The notes under the pieces: generated by a model
Told to the model about the DNA's origin: nothing
What the model saw: only the letters and a program-made list of their open reading frames with translations
The model's database searches: none
Source of the DNA: Apus apus
Lineage: Eukaryota > Chordata > Aves > Apodiformes > Apodidae
Direction: 5' to 3'
NCBI RefSeq assembly: GCF_020740795.1
Contig: NC_067290.1
Span: 12,754,001-12,818,000 of the forward strand
DNA length: 64,000 nucleotides
Made by a program: the position numbers and the translations under genes
In this document: piece after piece, positions 1 through 12,735 of the stretch
Position numbering within the stretch: the stretch's first letter is position 1
Layout: every line of letters starts with the position of its first letter

Positions 1-1559
1 AATGTCAATTACACAGGTGAGCTATTTTCCAGAGGACCCTGGTTCATCCTGTGCACAGAACAAATACTGCATGGTTAGCAAAACCTCTCACAGTGTGTTG
101 TTCAGTGCATGAAGCCTTAGGCAGGATTTACTGCTTATTATTCAGTCTCTGCTAAGGAGGGAAGATTATTAGTCTCCTAAAAAGCTCTTCAATCAAGTTC
201 ACTAAAATAGCTGAATGTTTCAAAACTGTTAATGATTTTAGCTTTGCAGCTTCCCTGGCAGAGGGTGGGTTTGTGCTATGGCTGTTTTACAGAGGACAAA
301 ACTTGAAGGGCTAAAGTGGTGGGACACCCCTCAGGTGGGACGTTACAGAGCACTTAGAGATGTGTAGCAGCTTCCCTTAAGGACAGCAGTCTTTCCAAAA
401 GCCAGCTGCCCCACATGAGACACGGAAAATGAAGCACACCACTGTGGAAGGAGTTGCTGAGCCAAGCTGCTGCCCAAAGAGCAGCTCTGTGCCCAGGTGG
501 CAGCAGAGGGGTCTGTGCTGGCACCGTACCTGGGCATCGCACCGCCTCACTGTTCTCACCATGCCAAATAGTTCCCTACAGCCCAGAACCAAAAAAGGTA
601 CCAGTCATTTCAAATGAAAAGAGGATGGGATTGTCCAAACCTGTGTCTGGGCAAGTCTGGCTCATCCTAGTCTAGGCACTTTGCATTTGGGGGGGGAGGG
701 GGGTGGTGGTGAGTTGGAAATAAAGAAAATACCTTGAGGGTCAAGCTTGGGTGGCCAGGTAGCACAAAGCATCTGGCATGTGTCCTGCTGGCCCTGGGAC
801 TGGAGCCACCAAGCCTTCATCACACAGGTGGTGGCTAATCCCTGCTGTCTGCAGCTGTTTCTATAATCCAGGGCGTCACTAACCTGCTTGTCTATAGTCC
901 AAGGAACCTTTTGTCATCAGACCAGAGACCACTGCAGGGACCTCTTTTCCTGACTGCCCCTGGAAGGGGGATTTGGCTTTTGTTTGGGCATATGCTTTCC
1001 TGATTCAGCATAGGAGCAGGGGAACATGATGCATGTTTCGTGAATTAAATCCTGTGCAGGAGCTGAAAAGATCCTAGTCCCCAGATGCTCATCCGCAGTG
1101 TCAAGCAGGAGAAAAAAGGAAGGAAGGTGAACAAAAAAGAATTTGCAAGGAGCAAATCAAAGGCAGGTCTGAATTTCACCGCCTGTGGACAAGACCAGAG
1201 CCTCCCCTCCCTCCCTCTGTCTCCCAGCCCTTCCCTCTTTGGAACACAAGCTGCAAGTCCCTGGGAGGCCCCTAATCTGCTTTGCTGTACAAAAGGACCA
1301 GTCTACTGGCTTTCCTTTTCTTTTTCCCTCTTTAAAGTTGAAGTGGGGATCAGTTTCCAGACATGAAGGCGGGGAGGGGGAAGGAGCAGGTCTCAGGCAG
1401 CTGCTCTACAAAAGAGATCCTGCAGAAAGCAAGAGCACAGGTGGCTTCAGGTGGGCTGAAGAAGCAGAGACACAGGGCCTTTGGGATCATCATAATCTTT
1501 GTCTTCGGAATTACTGAGTTTTTCTGGTGTGCTTGTATATGACTCACTCTTGTGCCAAC
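1..1559. other. Gene-free stretch, nothing recognised
   Basis: Both strands were read for spliced exons, RNA genes and repeats and nothing recognisable was found. Open frames here are short (about 110 residues or less), overlap each other in several frames and have no family resemblance. A G-rich run sits near 690-710. The left end of the antisense CR1 fragment may begin inside the last hundred bases; its edge is too decayed to place. Confidence 0.5.
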
Positions 1560-2430
1560 AGCACCCATTATTTTATACAGCTTTTCTTCCTGCTATGTGT
1601 TCTTTCCACCACCTCAGCTAGTGAACCCACGAGAAGGTCACTTCTTCCAGCCTTTGTTTTACTTATGAAATTGGATCTCTGGTCTCTTGATCATACACAG
1701 AGAATTTTTCTGCACTGCTTGTGGTGTGAATTCAGCCTACCTGCCCAGGACCCCAGTGGGAGATGAGGTCCTGTCAGTACTTTGCAAACGCTGTTAGTAA
1801 TTTTCTGCTTCTACTGGAAATAGCCCAAGCCCCTCAGGTCACATTTGCCTTTTTGTGTGTTTAGCTCATTGGTGGTTCATAATCATCCATGACTGCTACA
1901 ACTATGTTGACCTCCTCCTCAGTCATGTCCAGCTGACTGACACACTCCCTGTCTAGCACAAAAAAGCCCCAACCCTGTGATTAGTCTTGCATTTCGTGCT
2001 GTTGAATTTCAACTCATTCCCATGTCTCCATGCTCAAGGTTGTCTGCTGCTTTCTGTTTGATCTCCAGTCTCCTCTGCATTCACAAGCCCCCCCCTTCTG
2101 CGTCATCAGCTGGCTTAACCTGAGCACTCCCACTTCTTATGACAACATCATTCATGGAGAGAATAAACAAGATCGATCCCAGGATCGATTTCAGAGAAAC
2201 TCTGGTGGTGAACTCTGGCTGGCCTGCTCCTGCCTCTGTCCGGAGGTACAGCTTCTGTACCTGACCTCTATTTCTTCCACTAATCCCATCATCTTCAGTT
2301 TAATTAGTAATTTCCCTATTACTCCATTGAGCACAGCTTGCTGCATTTGTCTAGAAATTTGTCTAGATTAATTGAGATGAGCAGGCTGTTTCGGCCAAAT
2401 GCTTTCCATGACATGCCGAGCTGGTTTTCC
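1560..2430 (-). mobile_element. Ancient CR1-family LINE, reverse-transcriptase part, antisense
   Basis: Read on the minus strand, the segment follows the order of a CR1-type ORF2 reverse transcriptase. At about 2420-2300 is the stretch leading to the LDFSKAFD region and a piece like GELLVKLEKMG. At about 2190-2150 is the block corresponding to VLGPILFNIFINDL. At about 2115-2100 is the decayed ADDTKLG motif. At about 2035-2000 is the block like NGMKFNSTKCK, and further domain sequence follows to about 1600. The frame is broken many times and no intact protein remains. Divergence is far greater than in the CR1 3' ends near 58 kb, so this is an old insertion. The match is from memory of the family, and both edges are approximate. 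Confidence 0.7.
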
Positions 2431-5400
2431 TCCAGCCGTTCAACCATGCCAGTCTGCAAGCTTTGTTCCAGGTCTTTGGATGCTGCTGACCCATCCTACA
2501 ACCTCCCCAAGCCCCACAGTAAAGAAAAATAAAACAAAGGAAGAATGGGTATTATGTTCACAATCTTCAGGGTGGTGCTTTCTCTTTTGGGAGAGGTTCT
2601 GCCTCTGGAAACCTTCCCACCACACCTGCGGTTTGGCACGTTAATATCTCACTTGTCACCAGAACTGGGAGGAGAGGACATAGATCCAGTCAGAACTGGG
2701 TTTCCCACAGCTGAACTCTTCCTTGTCAACATAAGGCCAACACATCTCAGATCCAGTGCTCAGTTAGGGGCTCAGGGAACTTTAAGGTCTTACATTAGCT
2801 TTGCTAAATGCCGTTCCAGGACATCTGGTAGTCCAGCTTCTTCTGACTCTCTGGCACTAGGTCCTAGATGTTCCCACTGCAATCCAGACCTCTCAGAGGC
2901 AACTTTGAAGCTCTTGGGATGACAGACCAGATCCTGTGTAGTGGGGACAATGCTAGAGTCTTTGTCTGGAAGCAAGATAACAAAGTGTGTCCTGATCAAA
3001 CTGTAAAACCCCCTCTGTGGAGCCACTGAAAAACAGCTTTTCCCAATTTAATCCAACCTACCACTGGAATTCCCATCCTCAGTGAGCAGAGATGGATGGA
3101 CTCAGTGAACAGAGGGACGAGCAGATTCCGTGTGTTGTAGTGGAGGCTGAGACAGAGCCCAGGGTCCTGTGATGTACAGGTGGGACAGACCCACTGGAGG
3201 GTCACCCTCAGCACTCCGTGTTAACCTCTCCAGGGGATGCCCTGCACATCCATCTGCTCCCGGCACTGCCCAGGATGCTGCCAGCCGGCAGGGACCCTGC
3301 TTCCCTGGAGACCGTGCCGGTTGCTCCCACCTCACCTGCCCTGCTGGGAACACCAAAAGCGAATCTGGAGCCTCGCAGTGCCTGCCTTCTAAAGCCTCTG
3401 TCTTGTGGTGGAAATAAACTGCCTCAGATTCCTGTAACTCCAGCAGAAAGCCCAGGCCCCTTGCTGATAAAACCAGGCGGCCTGGACAGCGTTGCCCTGG
3501 CAACCTGCACTTTCTTCCCCATCCTTTTGTTCTGCCTCGGACCCAGACTTTTGTACCCAGCCATAATGGGGCCAGACTCTTGGGATGTTTACGGGGTGAG
3601 GTGAGAGGAATTTCATTCAGCCACATCTTGCTTGGCCCGTCTCCTTCCGCAGGGCGAGGGAGGAATGTTATTGACCGAGGCCCCATGCAGCGATGGGGGC
3701 ACTAAAGAAAAGCACTTTAGACTTGTGGGCAAAGAAAAGAAATTCCTGCCCTCCCCCATGCAAACATACCCCCCTGCCCCAAATGTGCCTTTTGTTGCCT
3801 TATTTATCTTTTTGTAACTTCCCCGCTCACCCACTCCTGCCTACAGCTGCTCTCACTGGGCACAAACAAAACCCTTTAGCCTACCCTGTGTGCCTGCCAG
3901 CTCCAAGCTGCAAGACATTCAGTCCTCCTGGATCCCCACCCTCCAAGGCACCTTGCCCATAAAATGAAGCCATACATGCACTGAGTTTGTGGGAGAAGAA
4001 GTGCTGTGCAGCTGAGGCCAGGGAACGGAGCAGCCCAGAATGAGCAGGACCCTCAGCCCACTTTGAGGTCCTGCCATGCTCAGTCCCTCACGCTCAGGTT
4101 CAGACAGGAAAGGGTTAAGAACATCAGGTCCAACTGCCTGCTGAGAAGACAAAAGGCTGCCTTGACATCCAATATTGAAGCTCCCAGGGACACCACTGAG
4201 GAATTCCCATTAGCTGGTGTTTGTGGAAAGCCTTATATCAAATGTGGAGAACGGGCAGTTTGCTTTCCTTGTGGCAGTTGCTGGGAGAGCAGCAGCACAC
4301 TCCTGGCACTGTCTTGTAGGGGAGAACTGATGTGGGCACACTCTGAGTTGTGCCTTTGTGAAGGAAAAGCAAGCAAGTCTTTCACCTTGTCCTCCTGTGC
4401 TCCAGCAGCAGCCAAAAACCCCTGGGGAAAATCTCGCCTGACTTGACCAGACCTGTGCTTGGGTTCAGGTTGCTTGTTTCAGAGGCAGATCCTGTAGCAT
4501 CATTCCTTTCCTGGCTGTCAGACCTCATAGTGTCTTCAGAGAAGGCAGATAAGTCCACAGCTTGGGCAGAAGACTTTGAAGACCTGTTACTGGCCAGGCA
4601 GTCCTGTTTCCATTTGGCTGGGCAAGGACTCATCAAGAAGCAAGTGGCTCCTGCTGTGGACAGTGTCCCATAGCTGGCCTCCTTCCCCCAGTCATCCATC
4701 CTGGGGGACTCTGCCCTGGCTGATCTGGTGGCAAGGGGAGCCTGCAGCTCTTGATAGAGGCAGTGAGTCTTATGGATGGTGAAAGGCACTGGTGGAGGCT
4801 TTTCTTTAGGGCCAAATGGATTTATATGGTAGCGATCTCCATATGGATTATCTGAGGTCTAATTAAAGGTGAGCTCATATATTGTACTCCTTCCTTCCCT
4901 TCATTTAGCACTGTAAGAAGATGAAGGAAAAAGACATGGACACCAGTTTTCGTAACACCTGTATTTGAGACTCCTATTCTTCCATCTTGTCTATTTAAAA
5001 AACCAGTCAGCTAGTAGACTTATACAGTGGTAAGTGAGCTGGGTGGGGGAGAGGAGAGGCAACACAGACAATGGAGGACCACAGACACCTTCTCCTGGGA
5101 CTATTGCCAACAAAAACCAAAGCCAAGGGCCTTCCCAGTTGGCTCTTGGCAAAGAACTATCTCTCTGGCACCATTTCAATGCTGCTTGCCTCGAAGGCAT
5201 GAAAACCCAGCTATAAACTAAGCTGGGAACCAAATGGGAGCAAAATGCTCACCAGCCATGAATAATGGGGCAAAGGTGTCACTGCAAACAGAAACACACG
5301 ACAGCCCTTCCTTCCCATCGTCCAGTCTTGGCGAAGTCTTTCCCAAAGCTGCTGCTAAGGTGAGCCCTCCTGGGTCACCCAGGGTGTGCCCACAGCTGTA

Positions 5401-7889
5401 ATCCCCACCCTGGGTTTGATATGTGTGCTTCAGGGAATAATGATCCAGTCTCAGTGAGGGACCACATGCCTGGAGGCACTGTCCCATTGCTCCCCATTGC
5501 CTGCACCTCCCTCACACTAGCCTGCTGACTCCTTATTTTTGGGCAGGCTACCGGAACATTAATTTTCCTTTTCCAAAGTGGCAGAGCTGTACATTTCATT
5601 GTGTGATTTGCAGTGCTTGGGAATGGCTTCTGAACAACCCCTGAGATGTGAAGCCATGCTGAAAAGGTCCGTTTTCTTGCATTTTCAGGAGCTTTGGTGT
5701 TCATGTTTGTTTCCTCCTTGTGGGACTGGGTAGGGCTCAGGGCAGGCTCAGGTGCACTCACAAACAAATCTTTATTAGGAAGTGCAGCAGAAGAAACCTG
5801 CCTCTGGAATAGAAGCAGCAATGAGGAGTGAAGTCCTAGCCACTGGTGGGAACAGGGCTCTCGGAAAGCTGGAAGGAGGCAAGACCAGCTCAGGAGGAAG
5901 AGCAAAGGCTGAGACAGGGATCCTTCAGGAACAAGGAGGAGGGTGAAAAGAGTCCTGGTAGGGAAAGTTTTGAGACACAGGGAGAGCTGACATGGTGTCC
6001 AGTATGGTAAGTAGCCCTGCGTGCTCCCCTCCAACTATTCATCCAGTAGCAGCACCTCTCTCTTCTCTGATGATAGGAAGAGTCTAACTGAGAAGTTCAG
6101 CACTAGGCTCCTAATCTTTGAACCAGCAGAAATCCCAGGAGGTTGATTTCATCCAGAGTGACTGCTCGGAATTTACTTGCTCCTATACCTGAGAACAGAG
6201 CGGAGGGGTTGATCTTTCAGCCCCAGGTTACAGCTCCAGGCCACTCTGTGGCCACTGCTCTTGGGACTTGCAGCATCAAGGCAAGACCATCACAGGCCTA
6301 TGAAAAAGGCCTCCACCACATCCTATCCCCACCCTTTCAGATATCTTGTGGGGTGCTTCTCAGCTTCACAAAGAGGTGGGATGACCAGCTTCATTTCTGA
6401 GTGAAGGTCTGTGAAGATGGGTTGCCTCAGGGAGGAGGAGGTGCTAGAGGGCCCATGTAGGAACTTGGGCAGCCAGAAGCCAAGTGCCCAAAGTAGCAGA
6501 ACAGGCAGCAAATTTCTTGGATGCCCCTGCACTCCCACACTGCCTTGGTCACTCACTGCATTCAACCTCATCTTGAATAAACCAATTTTGTTTCTACGTA
6601 GTTCACAGCAACCTTCAGAGCACCACGGGGTCAGTTCAAGGTCTCAGGGAGGAGATGTGTTACAGTGACTTCAAACACTGCCTCCAACAGTGGCTTGTCA
6701 CTGGGCATCTGAATTGTAGGAGTGGGAATGGTGGCAGGCTGGCACAAGAGAAGTTTTGCCACTAATGACTCATCAAGCTAACACGGGCTTAACCTGTCAG
6801 GCAAAACAAGAAGTGGATGAGACAGAGTACCAGTTAATAGGCTTTAGGACATTGAAAGCAGCAGGAAACCCATTTTTCTCCAACCACCCACATCCCATAC
6901 TGATGTAGCCTTGGGGGGTTTTATTTGGCTTTGTGTTGGTGGAAACAAAAGCAAGTCCCTTCTGCAACCCATTTAAGCAAGAAAAATGAGATACAGCAGA
7001 GGCTCCTGGGGAGGCTTGTTTTATCAGAGATTCTGTTGTCAAGGGGGCATAAAAGACACCAACGAGGTATGAATGTTGCACTAAATTTTGGGCTGTCAGG
7101 AATGTCTCAGATGGGACAGGGACATCACTGCATCCCTTCTTCCCAAACCCCAGGTAGGTTTGTCCTGTCAGTGCCATAGAAAATTGACAAGGTGTTAGCT
7201 GTAATGTTGACCCCTCTTCTTTAGAGGGCAAATTTGGGCCAGTTTGTCACAGCAGCAGCCTTTCTGCATCCAGCCTTGCCCAGGGGGACCCAGGAGAGCT
7301 TTAGGTGCAGAAGTAAAAGACAGTTCTTCTCCACGGGGCCTGCAGCAGACATTTAATACAACCAAAGATAAACTATACATCTGATGAAGTCAAATGGAGT
7401 TTTGTCTCCTGTTTCAAATATTAGGTACTTTGATGTGCATAAAACACCTTGGATGATCTGTAGGTGAGAGACTTTTGCATGGTAATATTTCCTTGGGATC
7501 TCTTCTAGCAGAGAGAGAGAGAGAGAGATTTCATCTGAAGTTCCCTTTTGAAAAACAATCCATAACCTCAATTTCTAGATCAATGTAAAAAGCAAAAAAA
7601 AATCTATCAAATTATTTTCTTCCTGCTTTCTTCTGACACTGGTTTTCTCAGCACTCTCCCCCTCCCAGCCCATTAGCTGGAGGAGCATTACAGGGTGCTT
7701 CAGGGTGACAGGAGACAATTTGATTACAGCAGTTCTGAGCTCCAGGCACCATTGGTTCCTGCCTTAACCTGCTGTTTGCAAGGAGCAGGGTGTCTGTGTC
7801 TCCCCCAGAGGTGGGCATCCATTGCTTCAGTGGGTGTCAGGAGATGGAGATGCTCTGGGCTTAAAAGGTGAATTGTCAATGTCATTACT
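2431..7889. other. Gene-free stretch, no supported gene
   Basis: No spliced exon series, RNA gene or clear transposon was recognised. The longest open frames, 194 codons on the minus strand at 3102-3686 and 219 codons on the minus strand at 5375-6034, have no recognisable domain, and neither sits among linked exons. A pure (GA)n run lies at 7511-7528. The sequence is compatible with intergenic DNA or with introns of an unrecognised non-coding transcript. Confidence 0.45.
7511..7528. repeat. (GA)n microsatellite
   Basis: Nine GA units in a row are visible in the sequence. Confidence 0.9.
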
Positions 7890-8175
7890 AATGAAATTGA
7901 GAGAGCTGGTAGAGGTTGTTGCAAAGCTGCTCTCCATAATCTTTGAGAAGTTGTGGAGATGCTGAGACATCCCTGAAGACTGGAGGAAGGCTAATGTCAC
8001 CCCCTTCTATAAGAAGGGTTCAAAGAAGGATGCAGGTAATTACAGACCCATTAGCCTCACTTCAGTCCCTGGAAAGGTTGTGGAGCAAGTCTACCTGGGG
8101 ACTGTCACAAGTCAACTGAAGCACGTGATTGGGAAAAGCCAACATGGCTTGAGGTCCTTTTCTACCTGGCATTCT
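7890..8175 (+). mobile_element. CR1 LINE ORF2 fragment (reverse transcriptase)
   Basis: On the plus strand a nearly continuous reading gives recognisable CR1 reverse-transcriptase pieces in order: ELVEVVAKLLSIIFEK, then PEDWRKANVTPFYKKG, then AGNYRPISLTSVPGKVVEQ, then IGKSQHGL. The NYRPISL block is the classic motif of this domain. A stop interrupts the frame near 7960. The fragment is about 285 bases, against several kilobases for a complete element, so it is a truncated fossil. Edges are approximate. Confidence 0.85.
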
Positions 8176-8534
8176 GTAAGTTGAGTTGTGTGACTGCAGC
8201 AACAGAAAAAATAGGGAAGAAAAGAGAGAGCAGCTGAAGAAATTCCTACTTTTGCTTTTTCTGCCTGAAGAACAGAGATAAACATGTAAAGGGGATCGAA
8301 CAAATGGAAAATGTATCAAGACAAAGCAGAAATGGTGTCAGCTTTCCAGCAAATTACACACTTGGCGTTTAGAGACCACAACTTTGCTTTCCAGTCCTCT
8401 GGGATATTCTAGTGCATCATCTTTGAGCTGGCTTTCTCATTCAGCTGTGGTTGGGTCTGGCAGCTGGGGTGGGCTCTAAAATTGTGAAAGATTACTGTTA
8501 ATAAAGGCAAGACCTCTCCCACCCCCTTGCTTTA
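8176..8534. other. Nothing recognised
   Basis: This is non-coding spacer after the CR1 fragment, with no motif or repeat that I could name. Confidence 0.4.
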
Positions 8535-8770
8535 TTTTAAGGATGGCCTTGTGTCTGAGATGGCACATTGTTTCCCTTCTACAACCATCCATCAAGGACA
8601 GTTCATCTCAGCCTCTGATAAATCTGATTATTTCAGCTGCACATTTCCACTGCCTCCCAATCAGCAGCTGATGATGTGCAGAGTGTTGCAATAAATGTTT
8701 ATGGCTCTGCCTCTCCTCAGCCTTTAATTTCAACAGTTTGATGCTGATCCACCCATTGAGCAGCAGCCCC
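8535..8770. promoter_or_regulatory. Candidate conserved non-coding element
   Basis: A low-GC island stands out from GC-rich, CpG-poor surroundings. It combines AATAAATGTTTATGG, GATAAATCTGATTATTTCAGC and several homeodomain-like TAAT/ATTA cores. No open frame is linked to it. Conservation is inferred from composition only. Confidence 0.25.
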
Positions 8771-10434
8771 TTCACATCATGACTGGTGTGTGCAAACAGC
8801 TTGTGCTGGGGACTCAGCGCCAGCTTAGCTGCTGCTCTGATCTTGGCTTGTTAGAGGTGTTTCCAGATATGATCTTACAACTCATGAAAACGAATGCTTT
8901 CCTGCAGCCTTGAGCTAGCATCCTCTGCTGTACAAAGAGTGTAGGCTATGGATATATTTATGCATGGATGAGTGCCCTGGGTGTATACATAGCTTGGGAT
9001 TTTATTAAAACATATACTCACATTGGTGCTTCTGGGCAAATGCACAGCTGAAGCAAGCACACCATCAGCCTGGGAGCTGCATGCTGGCTGGGAAAGCCAG
9101 AAATTAAACTTTCCCCCAAACCAGCAAGTAGCCGATTCCCTGCCAGCCTCCTGCCTTTGTCCATGGAGCAGACAAATGCAGGGGAGGATTCCTCTCCAGT
9201 GCCTGAAGTGTTGCAAAGGCCAGAGGATGCTTCCGTGGTGGTTGGGACCTGCTGGTGTGAGGTGCTGTGCAAACGCCTCTTTTCAGCCACGTTTTGGACA
9301 CTGAAAGTCCAGCTATGAAATCTGGGTGTGTATTTTGGGCAAATAGCCAGTGCAGGGAGTCTGAGGCAGAGCTGAGCCTGCATCCCTCAGGTCCTTGTCC
9401 AAGTTGAGCATCCTTCTGCAGATTCTAGGGTGGACTGAGATCCCAGTACTGACCACATCTTGTATCCCGCTGTGGACAAGACCAGGCTTTCTCAACCAAA
9501 CATCCTACCAATATGCACAGGGCAAACTCCTAGGCCACCACAGTAGCCAAGTCAAAGGACAGCATTTCACAGTTCCATGGAGACAACAGCTGAGAAGTCC
9601 AGACCAACTGGAAAAGCAGTGGGATGTGAACTGGAGGTGCTTCCAGGCTTCCCAGGACCAAGAGAGCACTTATGGGGAGGAGGAGATAAAAAGCACATCA
9701 TAAAATCTGTAGATGATACCAAATTGGGGTGTGTTTGGAGGGTGGTGCTGGTTCCAGCTCCTAGCAGAGTGGTCCCTGTGTGACTGGGGAGTACAGCTCC
9801 TAGAAAGATGTTCCAATTCTGGCAAATATTGCAAGCAACACTGTGCAGGTGTCATGGCTGGAGGTCTTGCTTGGAGAAGGTGCACGCTGCAAGAGGCAAG
9901 TGATGAGCAAGTGAGACAAGAGAACAAACAGTCATTCCACCATACTGGTCTTTACAGGTGTCCATGCAGAAGAAGGCACAAGTTCATGGAGCCTGGTTGT
10001 GCTCGGACTTGTTGGACACGAGACCAAAAGATGGAGACCCCAGTGCCTGCACAGACACAGTGATGGCAGGTGGCTATGACTGGGGGACCACATGTGTTCC
10101 ACATCCCTGCTGTGGGTCACACACTTGCACCTTCAGCTGTGTCAAAGTCAAAGCTAGGAGGCTCAGGCTCAGCAGGAGGAGACAAGGAAGAACTAGGAGT
10201 TGGGGATAGATGACACCTGCAGATGGTGTTACCCATCTGGTGACACTGCCATGGGTGGGGAGCAAAGCCCTTGGAAGGGGAGGAGTCAGGAATAAAAGCT
10301 TCCTCAAAGCAAGAGGAATGCTCAAGTCAGGAATACCTGCTGGTCCAAGCTCAGGGAAGGGGTGCAAGGAAGATGAGCTGGGGCTCTGCTTGCCAGAAAA
10401 AATGAAGTTCACACCTTGCTTGTCAACATGGAAA
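8771..10434. other. Gene-free stretch, possible CR1 remnant
   Basis: No gene was recognised. At 9710-9730 the plus strand reads VDDTKLG, which resembles the FADDTKLG motif of CR1 reverse transcriptase. The flanks on both sides do not extend the match convincingly, so a decayed CR1 piece at about 9690-9960 is only possible. Confidence 0.3.
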
Positions 10435-10650
10435 GGGGAAGGGGGGCTTCCTGGGAGAGGGACAGAGCCGGGAGTGCGGGTCGTTAGCCTTCTGCTCACA
10501 TCGGCGGGGGAAAGCAGTTTCATTTGCTGGCCTGATTGGACTGATGAGATTTCCATATTCTTCATTAAGGGGCTGCCAGCAAGCGCGGCTGGGCTGCCAG
10601 TTCCCATTACTCACAGCCTATCCATTATGCAAAAGGCGAAGGGGAGAGGG
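10435..10650. promoter_or_regulatory. Candidate conserved non-coding element with octamer-like site
   Basis: This AT-richer island sits in GC-rich DNA. It carries a POU-factor-like TATGCAAA at 10626-10633, ATTA/TAAT cores (for example TTCATTAAGG near 10561) and isolated CpGs (GGGTCGTTAGCC, TCGGCGGGGG, AAGCGCGGC), which are scarce in the neighbouring sequence. Retained CpG plus homeobox cores is typical of developmental enhancers. Function is inferred. Confidence 0.3.
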
Positions 10651-12589
10651 ACGAGCTGGTGAGCCTAGAGAGTGCCTGCAATGATCCTGTTAGCCTCCGC
10701 ACCCGGCTCTGGGGAGATGGTGCTGCTGACCTGCCTCAGTGTGTGCTGCCTGCTTCCTTGCCTGCTCCTGCCTGCTTGGGCATGTGCTCCCTCCTATGGG
10801 TGCCATGTCAGTGGCATCAGGCTCCATGTCTTGTCCTGGCCTCTCCATGCCCAGGGTGCAGCTCTCCTGCCCTGCCCCACTCCCACTGTGGAACAAGGGG
10901 TCGGGTGAGCAAAGTACAGCACGAGGGACAAAGCCCCTGCCAGCCCCAGAATGTGCCCACCAGCCTCCTAGCCATCTGAGGGGGCTGAAGGACACCCCCT
11001 CCCCAGCCCCTTTCCTGTAGCAGATGAAGTGGAGCTACCTGGTGCTCCGTGCATCTCTGGTGCATCAGGATGGGGCAGCAGGGAGCAAGGAGAGGAAGGT
11101 GGAAAAGCCGCCTTTGGGGATGGAGGGATAAAGGGCATGGGCAGGTCCATCTGGGCCCCACTGGCTCCCAGGTGGGCACTGCACCTTCCTAGGTGCTCTC
11201 ACCACACCCCATGAGAGCTCCAGGGCTTCAAACTTGGTACCCCACTGCTCCCCATACCTCCCTGGGATTTTTGGCCCATGTGTTTTGCTGTTGGCTGGGG
11301 CTGCGTGTGGTTTGAAGGCAGGGGTGCCCAAAGAATCACGGCCTGGACCCCGATCCACCCAGAGAGATCCTGTACCAGGGGAGATAAGGAAAACTGCCTT
11401 TCAACGCCAGTATTGGACTGGGCTGCTGCCGGGAGGCCTCAGAGCTGGGAGCTCTTCCCAAGGTATCTGTCATGCCTGACCTCAGCTGTCACCAACAGGC
11501 AATTATCTCGGTGTTGAGAGATCACGGCGGGGATGCAAGGACCCAGCTCTCCTCCTGCCCCCCCTCCAGCCCCCCATCATGTTCACCACAGCAGTGCAGG
11601 CAGCAGTAACTTTCCACTGGGCAGAGGGTGCAGGCAAGGCAGCCCCCTGGGATGCAGGCTGTGCTTCCCAACATCCAGTCTGGGTTATGGATGGGACTCT
11701 GCCCAGCGCCTGCCTCAGTAGGAGCTGATTCATGGCATGGAGAGAGAGATGGGGGAAGAGCTGCCAGTGCCTGTGTGGCCTCTCTGTCCCCTCTCCAGCT
11801 GCCAGTCGTATTTCACGGGATTGTTTCCCATTCTCACCTCTCCAGAGGGAGCAGGGGTCAGCTCCGAATGAGGCTGCTGCCAGCGGGGCTGCGCTCAGAG
11901 GAGGATGCCAAATGCCCAGACATTGGAAGGAGCAGGAACACGTGGCAAGGGACAGTCTCCATTTATTAGTGACAGTAACCTCAGAAAAAAATAGCCTGGT
12001 CTTTGTCACATCTTCATCCCTCCAGTGTCTCGGCAGGGCACAGGCAGAGCAGCTTTAATTGCTCCCAGGTGCAGCAAGCGGAGATCAGAGCCCAGCAGTT
12101 ATCTCCTCACCCTCCCATGCTTTCTTCTTGCCTTTCTCTCACCCTCTCCACCCTTTTCTCTGCCATCCCTCTTTCATTTGCCGGCACCAATAGGACCAGG
12201 ACGCTCTGCTCTGCCTCTGCTTCTTCATCTCTGCCCATATTCACCTTCAGATGCCTTCAGAGATCTCAGTCCAGTGACCCTGCTGGGCCCTGAGCAGACG
12301 CCCCTGCCTTCCTGGCTGCTTTTGGGGACCACTATGGCAAATGCTCCCATCCCTCCTCTTCATGCAGGCAGGAGGACCACACCAAGAGGGATGGCCAGGG
12401 GCTGCACATGCTGCCCCACAGCCAAGCCTGGACTTCAAGGTGGGAGACCCATTCCCGGGGGCTGGGGAGAGAAGGGTTAATGGCCCCAGTGAGGTGCTGG
12501 TGAGGTGCCCACCAACTGCCCCGTGTTGCACCAACAGCAGAGCACTGAGCACCTTCCTTGTTGGCCGCGCTCCAGCCTGGCGGAGGAAG
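10651..12589. other. Gene-free GC-rich stretch
   Basis: The sequence is GC-rich and CpG-poor. Several open frames overlap in all frames, which reflects the base composition. No exon structure, RNA or transposon was recognised. Confidence 0.45.
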
Positions 12590-12735
12590 CTGCTGAGAAA
12601 ACGCAATTACAGCAAACAACAGCCACACGCGCAAGCGCTGCAATCCACACCTGGCACTAATTAACTTAATTAGCCCTTAATGAGCTACACTGGTCGGAAG
12701 GCCTATTTTTACTTAATTATCCCCTAATGTGCTTG
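12590..12735. promoter_or_regulatory. Candidate conserved non-coding element, homeodomain-site cluster
   Basis: A compact AT-rich island holds TTAATTAG at 12666-12673, ACTTAATTAT at 12711-12720, CCTTAATGAG and CACTAATTAAC, together with the CpG-bearing ACGCGCAAGCGC upstream. The density of TAAT cores in about 80 bases is far above the neighbourhood. Enhancer function is inferred. Confidence 0.35.

Noticed and set aside
3102-3686. 194-codon minus-strand open frame
   Set aside because: No domain or family resemblance, and overlapped by several frames on the opposite strand.
5375-6034. 219-codon minus-strand open frame
   Set aside because: No recognisable motif, no linked exons, average composition. 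Chance is the simpler explanation.
9690-9960. CR1 fragment suggested by VDDTKLG
   Set aside because: Only about eight residues match and the flanks do not follow the family. Kept as a possibility, not as a called element.
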